A stretch of DNA of 64,000 nucleotides from DASUAS01 sp963720765 (GCA_963720765.1 CAVRGS010000003.1:186001-250000), one strand, 5' to 3'. Positions 34,610 through 44,304 are shown, counted from the stretch's first letter. The notes: generated by a model from the letters alone, not told the origin. Numbers and translations: made by a program.

Positions 34610-35854
34610 TCAGCAGGTGGACGGCGCGGGCGTGCCGGCGAGGCGGCCCTGCATCCACTCGAGTACGTCCTTCTCGGCCGCGTCGTTCTCTTCGTAGTGG
34701 TCCTTGCCCGAGAACGTCTGGTAGTCGACCGTGTTGCCGAGCGCGCACACCTTCTTCACGTACGCGTCGGTGAACACCTTGTAGACGACGTCGTCGGAGA
34801 GACCCTGGTACACGAGCTGCGGCGCCGCGGTCGGCACCGCGCCGGGCGTGTCGGCGACGAAGATGTCGGGGAACGGCGGCACTTCCGACGGGTTGTGCGC
34901 GATCACCTCGTCGACGGGCTGCTTGAACGCGTCGAGCACAGCTCCGTAGCACTTCTGCTCGACGATCTTGGCCTTCTCGAGGCCGGCCGGCGTCAGCACG
35001 TCGGAGACCTTGGCGTCGGGGTACGCAGCTTCGGCGCCGATGAGACCCATCACCGCGAATCCGAGCGTCTCGGGAATGGTCGCAGCGGCGGGGAACATCG
35101 CGCTGGCGTCGGTGACCGGGGCACCCGAGACGACGCCCAGCAGGTCGAGCTCCGGTGCATACGTGGGCTGGATCTCGCCGGCGAACAACGCGGCCTGGCC
35201 GCCCTGCGACTGGCCCCACACGAACGTCTTGTCGTTGGCGCCGGTCTGGCGGATCTGCTGCGCGGCCTTCGCGATGTCGAGGACACCGCGTGCCTCGCTC
35301 TCACCGACGAGGTAGGGATGTGTGCCGGGCGTGCCGAGACCCTCGTAGTCGGTGGCGACCACGACATAGCCCTGTGACACGACCTTCCCGATCGACGGCA
35401 GCAGCGACACCATGTCGGCCCGGCGAGACGGTGCGCACTGGTCGGCGATGCCGTGGGTGCCGTGCGCCCAGCTGATCACCGGGCGCCCTCCCGCGGGCGC
35501 GGCATCGGTCGGAGCGACCACGACTCCCGACACCGCGATGTCGGCACCGTCGAGGGCCTTCGAGTGGTAGAGGACCTTCCAAGCCTGTGCACCAGGGATC
35601 GCCTTGAACGGTGCGCTCCAGATGAGCTTGCCCGGTGCGGCCTCAGGCAGCGGGTCCGGCGGGACGTAGAACGCGCGCCCCGAGGGTGTCTTGCGCGGCG
35701 TCTCCTTGGGTGCCGCGGACAGCGGTGCCGCCGCGAACACGATCGCTGCGCTCGCCGCGAGGGCGGTCGCGAGCACTCCACGGCGAACGCGGGCGGACGG
35801 ACGCGAGTCGCGGTTGCGCGGCTCTCTCGTCCACTCCACCGAACGCCCGTTCAT
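34610..35854 (-). CDS. Secreted lipase-family alpha/beta hydrolase
   Basis: About 414 residues from ATG 35854. Arg-rich n-region and a hydrophobic segment ending Ala-Ala-Pro-Leu-Ser-Ala-Ala give a Sec or Tat signal peptide. The enzyme matches the secretory lipase (LIP) family: ISWAHGTHG (oxyanion), VVVATDYEGLGTPG, nucleophile GQSQGG, then GLSDDVV and a late His in KDHYEEN. Two Cys near the C-terminus may form a disulphide. It probably hydrolyses esters or triglycerides outside the cell. The frame extends upstream to 35983 but that stretch is not signal-peptide-like. Confidence 0.82.
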   Translation of the reverse strand: MNGRSVEWTREPRNRDSRPSARVRRGVLATALAASAAIVFAAAPLSAAPKETPRKTPSGRAFYVPPDPLPEAAPGKLIWSAPFKAIPGAQAWKVLYHSKALDGADIAVSGVVVAPTDAAPAGGRPVISWAHGTHGIADQCAPSRRADMVSLLPSIGKVVSQGYVVVATDYEGLGTPGTHPYLVGESEARGVLDIAKAAQQIRQTGANDKTFVWGQSQGGQAALFAGEIQPTYAPELDLLGVVSGAPVTDASAMFPAAATIPETLGFAVMGLIGAEAAYPDAKVSDVLTPAGLEKAKIVEQKCYGAVLDAFKQPVDEVIAHNPSEVPPFPDIFVADTPGAVPTAAPQLVYQGLSDDVVYKVFTDAYVKKVCALGNTVDYQTFSGKDHYEENDAAEKDVLEWMQGRLAGTPAPSTC

Positions 35855-35949
35855 GAAGGAGATGCCTTCCGTGTGCCCTGCTCCGTCGGAGCCCCAACTC
35901 CTGCCCCAACGTCCGAATCGGCACGCTGAGACTGCATCTTGACCCCTCT

Positions 35950-36633
35950 GTGAACCAGACTCGCGCACTCCTCCCCGACACAACCGTCAGGCCACAGATG
36001 CGCAGAATCCGATCTCTCGTCGTACGCACGGAGGGCAAGGTCCAATTCCTACCATTTGGACAACTCTGGAGGGTTGCGGGAACCCTGGCGGATACGTTTC
36101 CCCTCGACCGCGACCTGGCCCGAGGCCCGCGCTGGGCCCGACAGTCGTCGAACTGGACGCGTCTGGTCCTCGTCGACCGAGCGCTGACCGATCAGCACCA
36201 CACCGTAGTCCTGACCGTGAGCGACACCCCGTGGGTGCCGGCGGTCGCAGTCGCGGTGCTCGCGGCCGCGGTGGCGCCCCGGCTGCCGCGATGGGTGCGC
36301 ATCGCGCTGTTCGGCGTGACCGTCGCGTGGGGCGTGCGGGGTCGTCGGGCCTCGCGCTTCGTCGTGTTGCGTCGCGAACTGCGGCGCGTCGCGCCAGGCG
36401 GTCTGCTCGTCGGCGACTTCGTTGCGCTCGAACCGGGCGCGGGCATGCGGTGGGTTGTCGACGCGCTGGACAGTCTCGGCAACGAGGTCCCGTTCGTGGC
36501 GCTGTTGCCTGCGTCCGGCAACTCCCGGCGTGATGCCGCTCGTGAACGTCTCTACGTGCGCCAGCTGGGCTTCCGGCGCGTCAGCGAGACCGTCGCCGGT
36601 GGCCAGACGGTCACCGTGCTGGTGCGCGACTGA
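35950..36633 (+). CDS. Hypothetical protein with two membrane segments and acetyltransferase-like C-terminus
   Basis: 227 residues from GTG 35950 (ATG 35998 is an alternative). A central hydrophobic pair (about 96-130) splits the protein. The C-terminal 85 residues (GMRWVVDALDSLGNEVPFVALLPASG, shortened, and RERLYVRQLGF-R) read like the acetyl-CoA binding end of a GNAT domain, but the N-terminal half of a GNAT is missing. The function is unassigned. It is divergent from the lipase and converges on the TetR gene 3 nt away. Confidence 0.5.
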   Translation: MNQTRALLPDTTVRPQMRRIRSLVVRTEGKVQFLPFGQLWRVAGTLADTFPLDRDLARGPRWARQSSNWTRLVLVDRALTDQHHTVVLTVSDTPWVPAVAVAVLAAAVAPRLPRWVRIALFGVTVAWGVRGRRASRFVVLRRELRRVAPGGLLVGDFVALEPGAGMRWVVDALDSLGNEVPFVALLPASGNSRRDAARERLYVRQLGFRRVSETVAGGQTVTVLVRD

Positions 36634-36636
36634 ACG

Positions 36637-37248
36637 TCAGTCTTCGGATCGGACGCCGCGCAACCCGAACCAGGCGAGTTCGGCGACCCACGCCGCGAGT
36701 TGATCGGGGGCGTGCGGTCCGTCGGGGTCGGTGAGCGCGTGACGGCTGATGCCTTCGGCCATGCCGACCAGCGCGTGCGCGAGCACCATGCGGTGCTCCT
36801 GCGAACCGTGGATCTCGATCAGCGTGCTCACGGCGGCGGCGGCGTCGTCGAGCACGCGGTCGACCACGTCGGCGAACTCCGGGTCGTTGCGCGCCGACGC
36901 ACCGAACAGCAGACGGAAGGCCGCTCGGTCGCTCTCGACGAAGTGGAAGTAGGCGGCGAAGCCCTCTTCGACGCGCGCCCGTCCGGTCTCCACGCTCGCG
37001 GTCGCTTCCGTCAGCACCTCGAGGAGGCGTCCGCCGACGTCTTCGAGCACCGCGACGAACAGCGCACGCTTCGAAGAGAAGTGCTGGTAGAAGACCGGCT
37101 TGGTCACGCCAGCAGCGAGCGCCAGGTCGTCCATCGCGGTGGCGTGGAAACCGCGGTCGGCGAACTCCACACACGCCACATCGAGCAGCTGGCGGCGCCG
37201 CTCATCCGGAGCGAGCCGCGTCGGCGGGACGCGGCGGGGGGCGGTCAC
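36637..37248 (-). CDS. TetR family transcriptional regulator
   Basis: 203 residues. The N-terminal helix-turn-helix has RRRQLLDVACVEFADRGF, MDDLALAAGVTKPVFYQHFSSKRALF, the classical TetR pattern (residues about 15-65). The C-terminal ligand domain is helical and ends EGISRHALTDPD-type, common in actinobacterial fatty-acid or steroid-responsive regulators. Its GTG start overlaps the aldo-keto reductase stop by 4 nt, so it is co-expressed with that gene and may control it. Confidence 0.9.
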   Translation of the reverse strand: MTAPRRVPPTRLAPDERRRQLLDVACVEFADRGFHATAMDDLALAAGVTKPVFYQHFSSKRALFVAVLEDVGGRLLEVLTEATASVETGRARVEEGFAAYFHFVESDRAAFRLLFGASARNDPEFADVVDRVLDDAAAAVSTLIEIHGSQEHRMVLAHALVGMAEGISRHALTDPDGPHAPDQLAAWVAELAWFGLRGVRSED

Positions 37249-38258
37249 CCTCGCGTGCTCGACTTCAACGGCATCTCGTAGCGGTTGGTGACCCCGAAGT
37301 TGGCGTCCCAGAGCTCGTCGAGACGAGCCACCTCGTCGCCGGTCAGCGGCAGATCACTGGCGGCCGAGTACTCGCGCACATCTTCGACGTTGACGCACGT
37401 GGGGAGGACGGTCGTGAAGGCAGGGTTGGCGAGGATGCCGGCGATCGCGGCCTGACCGACGGTGCGTCCGGTGCCCTCCCAGAGGAACGAGAGGGTGTCG
37501 GCCTTGTCGAAGTTGTCGAGCATGTTGTCCCGGTTGCGGTGCGAGCGGTGGTCTCCGGGAGGGAACTCGGTGTCGCGCGTGATGCGACCCGAGAGCGTGT
37601 CCGACGCGTGCGGCACGCGGGAGATCAGTCCGACGCGACCATCGGCGACCGCCGGCTGCGCCGCGAACGTCCGACCCGGCTCCTGCTCGAGCACGTTGAA
37701 CACCGTCTGCAGCGAGACGATGTCGCGGTCTCGCAACGCTTCGATCCCTTCGTCGACCCAACCGATCGCGGGTCCGAGCGCGACGCCGAGTTCGCGCACC
37801 TTCCCTTCGACGCGGAACTTCTCCAGCTCCTCCCACAACCCGTCGCTGCGGATCGGCTCGATGCGGGTGTTGTGCAGCTGGTAGAGGTCGATGTGGTCGG
37901 TGCCGAGCCGCTTGAGTGATGCCTCGAGCTGGAGGCGGATGGATGCCGGCTCCCAGTCGAAGGGACGCTCCGATTGACCGGGGAATTTTCGCGCAGCTTC
38001 GATGTCGTACCCGCACTTGGTGGTCAGCACGATGTCGTCGCGCTGCGCCTTCAGCACGTCGGCGAGCAACTCTTCACCGAAGCCGCCATCGCCGTAGACC
38101 GGCGCGGTGTCGATGAAGTTGATCCCGGTGTCGAGCGCGGCGTGCAGGAGTCCCTGCTTGTCTTCGACGACGCCCCACCAGTCGCTGGCGAGGGTCCAGA
38201 CTCCGAAACCGACCTCCGAGACCTCGAGGTCGCTCCGGCCAAAGCGGCGGTAGCGCAC
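37245..38258 (-). CDS. Aldo/keto reductase
   Basis: 337 residues from GTG 38258, with GGAG 6 nt upstream. The TIM-barrel AKR pattern is clear: RRFGRSDLEVSEVGFG, NFIDTAPVYGDGGFGEEL (Asp and Tyr of the tetrad), TKCG (Lys), DLYQLHN (His replaced in context by the Leu-His-Asn motif of this group) and the C-terminal NADPH site with AAIAGILANP. Its substrate is unknown. Upstream gene of a two-gene unit with a TetR regulator. Confidence 0.88.
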   Translation of the reverse strand: MRYRRFGRSDLEVSEVGFGVWTLASDWWGVVEDKQGLLHAALDTGINFIDTAPVYGDGGFGEELLADVLKAQRDDIVLTTKCGYDIEAARKFPGQSERPFDWEPASIRLQLEASLKRLGTDHIDLYQLHNTRIEPIRSDGLWEELEKFRVEGKVRELGVALGPAIGWVDEGIEALRDRDIVSLQTVFNVLEQEPGRTFAAQPAVADGRVGLISRVPHASDTLSGRITRDTEFPPGDHRSHRNRDNMLDNFDKADTLSFLWEGTGRTVGQAAIAGILANPAFTTVLPTCVNVEDVREYSAASDLPLTGDEVARLDELWDANFGVTNRYEMPLKSSTRG

Positions 38259-38329
38259 GGTGGCTCCTTTCGCCTGCTGACGTTCGCCCGTTGGTGCTGC
38301 CCAGCCATGCGGGCGGCGCGGCGCGAAAT

Positions 38330-38635
38330 CTAATGCTGCGCTGCGGGAGGCTCCCCACCGGCGCGACGGATCGCGGCGTCGCGGTCCTCGCGCTCGGCGG
38401 CACGCAACCCGTACCCGAGGACGATGGGCACGGGGAGCACGACACAGGCGGCGATGAGGGCGACCACCGTCACGGTGGTGAAGCCCGAGGGGAAGCCGGT
38501 GACGGCGGCAACGACGAAGGCGATCACTGCGAGGAGGAGCAGCCCGTAGCCGACCCGCTTCGCCAGCCCGACCCACCGGGCGATGCGGGCTCGGCGGGCG
38601 ACCACCGGATCGTCGGCGCTCACCACGTGCTCCAT
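38330..38635 (-). CDS. Small two-helix membrane protein
   Basis: 101 residues from ATG 38635. A short N-terminal helix (VVARRARIARWVGLAKRVG) precedes two transmembrane segments (about 31-53 and 57-79). The C-terminus is charged. No catalytic motif. Its start overlaps the end of the glycosyltransferase gene by 16 nt, so it is translated in the same unit. The function is unknown. Confidence 0.65.
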   Translation of the reverse strand: MEHVVSADDPVVARRARIARWVGLAKRVGYGLLLLAVIAFVVAAVTGFPSGFTTVTVVALIAACVVLPVPIVLGYGLRAAEREDRDAAIRRAGGEPPAAQH

Positions 38636-39709
38636 CCTGCACCCGCGAAGGCCGCATCGATTCGTCGGGGCAGGTCGGGCAGCGAACACTGAGGTCGCAC
38701 CCGTTCGACGTTGGCCTCGAGCACCGCGGGATCAGGAGCGCGCAGCCAGTCCTGCACTCCGTCGACGTCGTCGATGGAGAGGAGGTGCACGCCGAAGCCC
38801 CGGAGCTCGTCGAGCACGGGATAGTGGCCGACGGCTATGGCGCGGCGGTGGGCGATCGACTCGATGACGGGATTGCCGAAGCCTTCCCACGTCGACGGAA
38901 AGAGGATGAGGTCGGCTGCTGCATAAGCGTCGGGGGCGCTCGCGGCGCGACCGACGGTGACCGGGACCTCCGACTCGGCGACGAGGCGCGCGAACACGTC
39001 GTCGTAGCCGTCCTCGGCCGGCCCGGTGATCCAGAGGCGCAGGTTCCGTTCGGGCTCGCGGCGCGCGAGCTCGGCCGAGAACTCGATCGCCGCCGGGATG
39101 TTCTTGCGGGGGATCGCACGCGTTGGCTGGAGCAGCACGACGTCGCTCGGCGCGAATCCGAACTGCGGCGCGGGTTCGATGGCGATCGCCGCGCTCGGGG
39201 TCGAGGTCGAACGCGTTGCGCAAGGTGATCGCATCGAACCCGCGATTCGCGAGCTGCGCCCGCGAATGGTCGTTGATCGTCACGTGGAGTGAGTTGGATC
39301 GGTGGGGTGGCACGTTGGGCGGCGTGGGGAGACCGGCGCGCTGCCACGGGAGGTCGTGGTGGTGGAACACGACGCGGCCCACGTGTGCATCGAGCACGGA
39401 GGCGGCGAGCGCCGACGCGTCGGGGTTGATCGGCAGCGAGCAGAGGTTCTCGACGATCACGAGGTCGGCGCCATCGAGGACGGCGGCCAGCTCGCGGGGT
39501 GCGGACACGGTGTCGTCGGGCGGGTCGATGGCCAAGAAGGGGAGCGCGACGTCGTCAGCTCGGTGTTCGTCGTCGAGCTCGCCCGCGACCCGCCGCACCG
39601 AGAATCCCAACTCGTGCAGTGCCCACTGCCACTTGCGGGCCTCGACGGCCACACCGTCGGCGCCACCGAGCCGGTACGAGAGTTGGACGGCAGTCGGTGA
39701 CATCGACAC
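38620..39709 (-). CDS. Group 4 glycosyltransferase, frameshifted near 39200
   Basis: About 363 residues after repair. The N-terminal half (YRLGGADGVAVEARKWQWAL, FHHHDLPWQ, NDHSRAQL) is the acceptor-binding Rossmann domain. The C-terminal half (LQPTRAIPRKNIPAAIEF, AYAAADLILFPSTWEGFGNPVIES) is the GT-B nucleotide-sugar domain with the E-x7-E region. The frame changes after FDLDP near 39200. Start at ATG 39703 or the in-frame GTG 39709. The donor sugar and acceptor are unknown; the enzyme may act in surface polysaccharide or compatible-solute synthesis. Confidence 0.85.
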
Positions 39710-39742
39710 CGAGGTTCGCGCGGATCTCCGCGCGATGGCGGA

Positions 39743-40463
39743 TCAGCCCAGCGCGTGACCGCGCTCGGCTCGGGTGAGCCGACGATTCGTGGCGTCGAGC
39801 AACGCGCGCGCCACGGCGTCGTCGCGGTCGCGCCGCACCACTGCCGACCCTGAGACCACGAGCTCAGTAGGGGGGTCGACGTAGACGACGGTGACGATCG
39901 CGACGCGGTTGCTGCCGATCCGGCTGATCTCCGCGTTGGTGATGTGGATCGCCTCGGCCGCCGGTTCGCCTTGACGCAACGCGTCGAGCGCGGCCGCGGC
40001 GACGAGTTGTGGACGGGCCGCGCTCGCCACCGATCCCTCGGCGTAGCCGCTGAGCTCGCGGTCGTTCTCGATCGAGCACCACCCGTACCTGGGCGCGCAG
40101 GCCGATCGCCTCGATGTTGATCGAACTCACTCGCGCGCGGGTCTCGGCGCGCGGGAGCTCGATGCCGACGGGCGTGTTCTGGTCGTTCGTGTTGAGCTGC
40201 GCGACCGACACGATGCGGTGGTCGAGCTCGATGCCGAAGACGGTCTGCGCGACGGCGCGGACGTCGCGGACGGTCTGCTTCGCCGGCTTGCTCGGATCGG
40301 CGAGAACGTGGACTTCGACGGGACGACCTGACCGATCGCCCACGACCCGAACTGCATGGACTCCGCTCAGGCGGCAGAGCTCGTCCTCGAGGTCGCGGAG
40401 CTCGTCCGCCGGGTTCCGGTCCCCTTCGGACGACAATTCGTCGTTCGACCACTCACTCGACAT
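39743..40463 (-). CDS. Conserved hypothetical protein, frameshifted near 40065
   Basis: About 240 residues after repair, ATG 40463. After an acidic N-terminus there is a region resembling an ACT/asparaginyl-type regulatory fold with repeated strands (VHAVRVVGDRSGRPVEVHVLADPS). It is followed by KQTVRDVRAVAQTVFGIELDHRIVSVAQL and, in the other frame, a helical/strand half (LVAAAALDALRQGEP, NRVAIVTVVYVDPPTELVVSGSAVV). The two halves look like repeats of one small domain. I do not recognise a name. It is divergent from the HD-GYP pair, separated by a 440-nt non-coding segment. Confidence 0.6.
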
Positions 40464-40905
40464 GGCCACCCCGTCAACTCCCCGAGGGCCCGGAGCCCCC
40501 GCCCGGACACAGCATACGGCCATCCGACCACGCAGCGTGGGGGCGCCGCGTTGCCGATGTTACCTGTGGGGCTTGCGTGGCGATCAGATCCGCGTGAAAC
40601 TATGCGTTCCTTTCGTCCAGAGGAGGCGAACAAGATCTGTCTCGGGGTGGAGACGGCAGGGCCTCGGCCTGATATCCAACGAGTTACCTGAAGCGAAGCG
40701 AGACGTCCGTAGGGCTCACAGCGTTGCCCAAGCGGGAGAACTCATGTTTCAGGGGGTCTCGTGCAAAAGGCCATGGTTCGCGTTGCGGCCGGCGCGTCAG
40801 CATTGGTCGCAATGCTGCTCGCCGGTGGCGCTTCCCGTTGGAAGTAACACGGAAGCCTTCAAGCAAGTAGCCGGGGCTCTGCCTTCTCCATCCTGATCTA
40901 AGACC
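40464..40905. other. Long non-coding segment of lower GC before the HD-GYP genes
   Basis: 442 nt between divergent genes. The part from 40560 to 40905 has visibly more A and T than any neighbour and several short palindromic stretches, as a structured leader RNA might. No known riboswitch can be assigned by eye. It also holds a 28-codon hydrophobic reading frame (40761-40847). Confidence 0.4.
40761..40847 (+). CDS. Possible 28-residue hydrophobic peptide
   Basis: GTG 40761 (internal ATG at 40773) to TAA 40847. The product has a basic start (Lys, Arg) followed by a hydrophobic helix (AAGASALVAMLLAGGAS) and a basic end, like a small membrane peptide or an orphan signal sequence. No convincing ribosome binding site is seen. 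It may be a leader peptide for the HD-GYP genes or chance. Confidence 0.25.
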   Translation: MQKAMVRVAAGASALVAMLLAGGASRWK

Positions 40906-42283
40906 ATGGATACTCAGCGCAGCGCAGAGAAGATGATTCAGTTGACCGTACTTTTGTTGTGCGGTCTGACTGTCGCGCTCGTCGTCGTCGCGGCGGCGCT
41001 CACGACGAATGTCTTCACTGCAGACGTCGCTGATGGCTCTCGCTGTCCTCGGCCTGTTCGCCTTGGCCGCCACGAACTTCGACGTCACCGCGCGAGCTGG
41101 CATGGGCATCAGCGGCAACGTCATGGTCCTTGTGGCATCGCTCGTCGTCTTCCGCGACTTCGGCTTCTTCCTCGGGCCGGTCATCGTCGGGTGCTTCGGC
41201 GCGCTCGACTGGACGCAACTGCGCGAGCGCGCTTGGCCGAAGATCGCGTTCAATGCTTCCGCGGACGCGGTGTCGCTCCTCGCTGCGACGCTCGTCTTCT
41301 GGTCGATCACAACGCAGCCGGTCGCTGGCTCAACCGCGCGCCTCTTCATCGCGTACTGCACTTGGCTGCTGCGACCTACCTTCTGGTGCACTCGCCGCTC
41401 ATCAGCATCCCGGTCGCGTTGAGCTGCGGCGAGCCGTACTTCAAAGTGCTTAGGCAGATCGCTCGCCTTCGATGTCGGAGCGTTTCCGTTTGCTCTGCTC
41501 GGGCTGGGGCTCGGGTGGGTGTACCTGGAGCTCGGCGCCGCCGTCGTCCCGCTCCTCGTCGTCCCGATCTTGATCGCGCGCTCGACCTTCGCCAGCTATC
41601 TCGAGCTGAAGGCGGGACAGGAGCAGACCATCGAGACGCTGATCCTCGCCCTCGAGGCGAAGGACCCCTACACGGCCGGTCATGCCCAACGCGTCGCCAC
41701 CTTCTCCGAGTACGTCGGCGCCGAACTCACGTTCGGTCAGCGGCGCATGGAGCGTCTCCGCTACGCGGCGCTCATGCACGACATCGGCAAGCTCGTCGTC
41801 CCGAACCAGCTCCTCAACAAGCCGGGTCGTCTCACCGAAGCCGAGTTCGAGCGGGTGAAGCGCCACGAACCGGTGTCGGTCGAGCTGCTGCGCCGCATCG
41901 ACTTCCTCGCCCCGGTCGCCGGTGACACGACCACGGAGGCCGCCACTGCTGCGGTCGACGGCACCGGGCTGATCGAGCCGGCGATCATCCACGTCGCCGA
42001 TGCGTTCGACGCCATGACCTCCACTCGCTCGTACCGGCGGGCGCTCAGCCAGGAGACGGCGTTCACCGAGCTGCGCGACGGCAAGGGCACGCAGTTCAAC
42101 GCCGAATGCGTCGACGCCCTCATCGCGGCCATCGAACGTCGGGACGAGCACTACGGCGCCGGCCACGAGGTCGACGAGCACGAGTGGGAAGTGGCGCCAC
42201 CGGAAGCCGGAACCGGTTCGGCCGGCCTCGGGCACTTCGTCGCCGAGGAGCTCGTCCCGGAGGAGCAGGCGGCCGGGTCGTGA
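40906..42283 (+). CDS. Membrane HD-GYP-like phosphodiesterase with lost GYP motif, frameshifted
   Basis: About 458 residues in three frames, junctions near 41015, 41350 and 41455. The N-terminal 210 residues form about six transmembrane helices (a MASE-like sensor). The cytoplasmic HD domain has AKDPYTAGHAQRVATFSEY, then MHDIGKLVVP with intact His-Asp. It continues through NKPGRLTEAEFERVKRHE and ends IIHVADAFDAMTS. Where HD-GYP enzymes carry HHExxDGxGYP, this protein has TTTEAATAAVDGTG followed directly by LIEPAI, about 15 residues shorter. Cyclic-di-GMP hydrolysis is therefore doubtful. The stop overlaps the next gene's GTG by 4 nt. Confidence 0.78.
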
Positions 42284-43467
42284 GGCGCTGGGCGCGGGTG
42301 CTCGTCCTCGTGTTCGGGGGCGCGGCGGTCGCCGTCGGGATCGAGATCGCCCACCCCGGGAGCCCGTGGGCGCCCCTCGCGGTGATCGGCGGCGCGATCG
42401 CGGCCGGCGAGCTCATCGAGCTCAAGCCGCCGCTCCGCGCGGCGCTCCCCATCTCGTTCGCGTTCATGGTCGTGCTGGCGCGCGAGGCGTCGGTGCAGGA
42501 CGCCGCGCTCGTGCTCGTCGTCGCCGAGCTCGCGACCTTCCTCGTGCGCTCCGAGCCGACATCGGTCGAGGGTCGACTCTCGCTCTTCCTCGAGCGTCTG
42601 GTCGAGGGGCTGGCCGCGGTGCTCGTGTACCACGGCATGGCCGACGCCCTCGGCGCGCCGTCCACGCCGAAGCTGCTCTTCGCGCTCGTCCGTCGCCGCG
42701 CTGGCGCCGATCGCGATCGCCGAAGATCGCGCGCATGGTGCGCGAACGCACGATGGAGATCACCGCGCACGGCCGCATGGCTGACGTCGCGCTCGTCACC
42801 AGCGCGACGCTCATGGCGATCAGCGCGACGGGCGTCGAGGGGAACGAGCGGCATGGGCCTCTGGGGCCCTGCGGTGTTCACCATCCCGTTGCTCGCGGCG
42901 TGGTACTCGTACGAGCACCTCGAGGTGATCCGCCGCACCTACGACCAGACCATCCGTGCGCTCGGGCGCGGCGCCCGAGCTCGGCGGCATGGTGCGCGAC
43001 GGGCACGCGGAGCGCGTCGCCGACATCGCCATCGCCGATGGGGAGCACGCTGGGCTTCTCGCGTCACGAGCTCACGCAGCTCGAGACGGCCGCGTTGCTG
43101 CACCACCTCGGTCAGGTCTGCCTCGACGAGCCCGACGACGGTCGCCCGCCCGAGCCGGTCTCGGTCGCGCAGGCCGGCGCCACCATCCTGCGCGGCACGC
43201 AACTGCTCGCGCCTGCCGGCGACATCATCGCCGCCGAGTGGATGCCGTACCGCCAGAACGTGTCGTCGCGGCCGTCGGTGATGTCGGGCCAGATCCTGAA
43301 GGTCGCCAGCGCGTTCGACGAGCTGTCCGACGGCCACGCCGATCGGGCCGGTCTCGCGCTCGAGGCGCTGTGCTCGGCGCCGGAGTACCTCTACGACTCG
43401 CGCGTGCTCGCGCGCGCTCGAGATGGTGCTCGACCGGCGCGGTCTGCTCGACGATCAGCTCGGCTGA
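42280..43467 (+). CDS. Second membrane HD-GYP-like protein, catalytically degenerate, several frameshifts
   Basis: About 395 residues pieced from at least four frame changes (near 42690, 42855, 42975, 43040 and 43420). The N-terminus starts at GTG 42280 with multiple hydrophobic helices (VLVLVFGGAAVAVGIEI, FAFMVVLAREASVQDAALVLVVAELATF). The C-terminus aligns with HD-GYP domains, but His-Asp is replaced: LLHHLGQVCLDEP. The later AFDELSDG corresponds to ADAFDAMTS. No metal-binding set remains, so a regulatory or scaffold role beside the first protein is more likely than catalysis. It ends QLG-stop at 43467. Confidence 0.65.
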
Positions 43468-44035
43468 GCCCGATCTGCCGAACGCGCGCGGCCTGCCGCG
43501 CCGTCGGGGGACGCGACTCCCCTCGAAGCACAGGTCGACGATCCCGAGCCCCATCACGATGTCGCCGATCGAGAACTGCTGGTTCGGGAAGCCGGGCACG
43601 GTGATCACGTCGCCGAGGAACACGAGCAGGTCGTCGTCTTCCTGCGGGCGGTGCTTCACCGTCTGCTCGATCGGCACGTGCACCTCCCGGCCGTTGCGCT
43701 CGCTGCACGTCGTCCTTCGTGGGCATGCCCTGGTTCAACGCGATCACCAGCACGTTGAGCGCCACGCCGATCGCGATCAGCGTCATGCCGCGCACCGAGC
43801 GGTTCGCGACGCAGAAGCCGAGGATCAACACGTAGGAGAGGAGCAGGATGGCGAAGCCGACGTCCTCCATCCGATCCTTCGGGAACTCGACGACCTCGAG
43901 CACGATCTGGACGGCGAGGCCGAGGAACAGCAGCCACAGCATGCGGAAGCGCAGGCGTGAGAGACGCTCGAAGCTTCCCTTCGTCGAGACGATCACGATG
44001 ACCGCGAGCGCGATCGTCGCCACGAAGAAGATCAC
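43455..44035 (-). CDS. DUF5317 family membrane protein, frameshifted near 43700
   Basis: About 193 residues. Four to five hydrophobic helices (FFVATIALAVIVIVS, MLWLLFLGLAVQIVLEV, GFAILLLSYVLILGFCV, TLIAIGVALNVLVIALNQG), then the DUF5317 tail with LVFLGDVITVPGFPNQQFSIGDIVMGLGI. After the conserved LNQGMP segment the frame changes once near 43700 and probably again near 43525. The end at 43455 is the stop that keeps a normal family C-terminus but is uncertain. The function of DUF5317 is unknown; it is common in Actinobacteria and often sits near HD-GYP or sortase genes. Confidence 0.7.
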
Positions 44036-44072
44036 CGCACCACGGTACTGACGGTGACGGCGAGGTCGCAGG

Positions 44073-44078
44073 TATCCT
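44073..44078 (+). promoter_or_regulatory. Candidate -10 box, leaderless start
   Basis: TATCCT lies 7 nt before ATG 44086, with no Shine-Dalgarno sequence in between. Confidence 0.4.
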
Positions 44079-44085
44079 CCCGCGG

Positions 44086-44304
44086 ATGTACGAATTGCGG
44101 TCGTCGAGCGAGGGCACCGTCATCCGCGTCGACGTCGACGAGGGCCAGATGGTCGCCGAGGACGACGAGATCGCGCTGCTCGAGACCGAATCGGGTCGCG
44201 TCGTGGTCGTGACCGATGTCCCGGGTGTGGTGCGCGAGCTCTACGTGGAAGCCGGCTACCCGGTCACGCCGGGCAAGGTCATCGCGCTCATCGACGAGTC
44301 CTGA
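44086..44304 (+). CDS. Stand-alone lipoyl/biotinyl-like domain lacking the acceptor lysine
   Basis: 72 residues that follow the biotinyl/lipoyl attachment fold: GTVIRVDVDEGQMVAEDDEIALLE, then the turn, then GVVRELYVEAGYPVTPGKVIALIDE (shortened here). In carrier domains the hairpin turn carries Met-Lys-Met or Asp-Lys-Ala; here it reads Glu-Thr-Glu-Ser-Gly-Arg. No Lys occurs in the turn, so covalent biotin or lipoate attachment is unlikely. It could be a protein-protein or metal-sensing module. It sits between divergent DUF5317 and a convergent sortase, with its own TATCCT box. Confidence 0.7.
   Translation: MYELRSSSEGTVIRVDVDEGQMVAEDDEIALLETESGRVVVVTDVPGVVRELYVEAGYPVTPGKVIALIDES

Noticed and set aside
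40640..40700. Weak likeness to a c-di-GMP-I riboswitch (GGAGACGG...GCCTCGGCCTGA)
   Set aside because: The second half (GTAGGTAGC...GGGTTACC) is missing and the pairing cannot be completed by eye.
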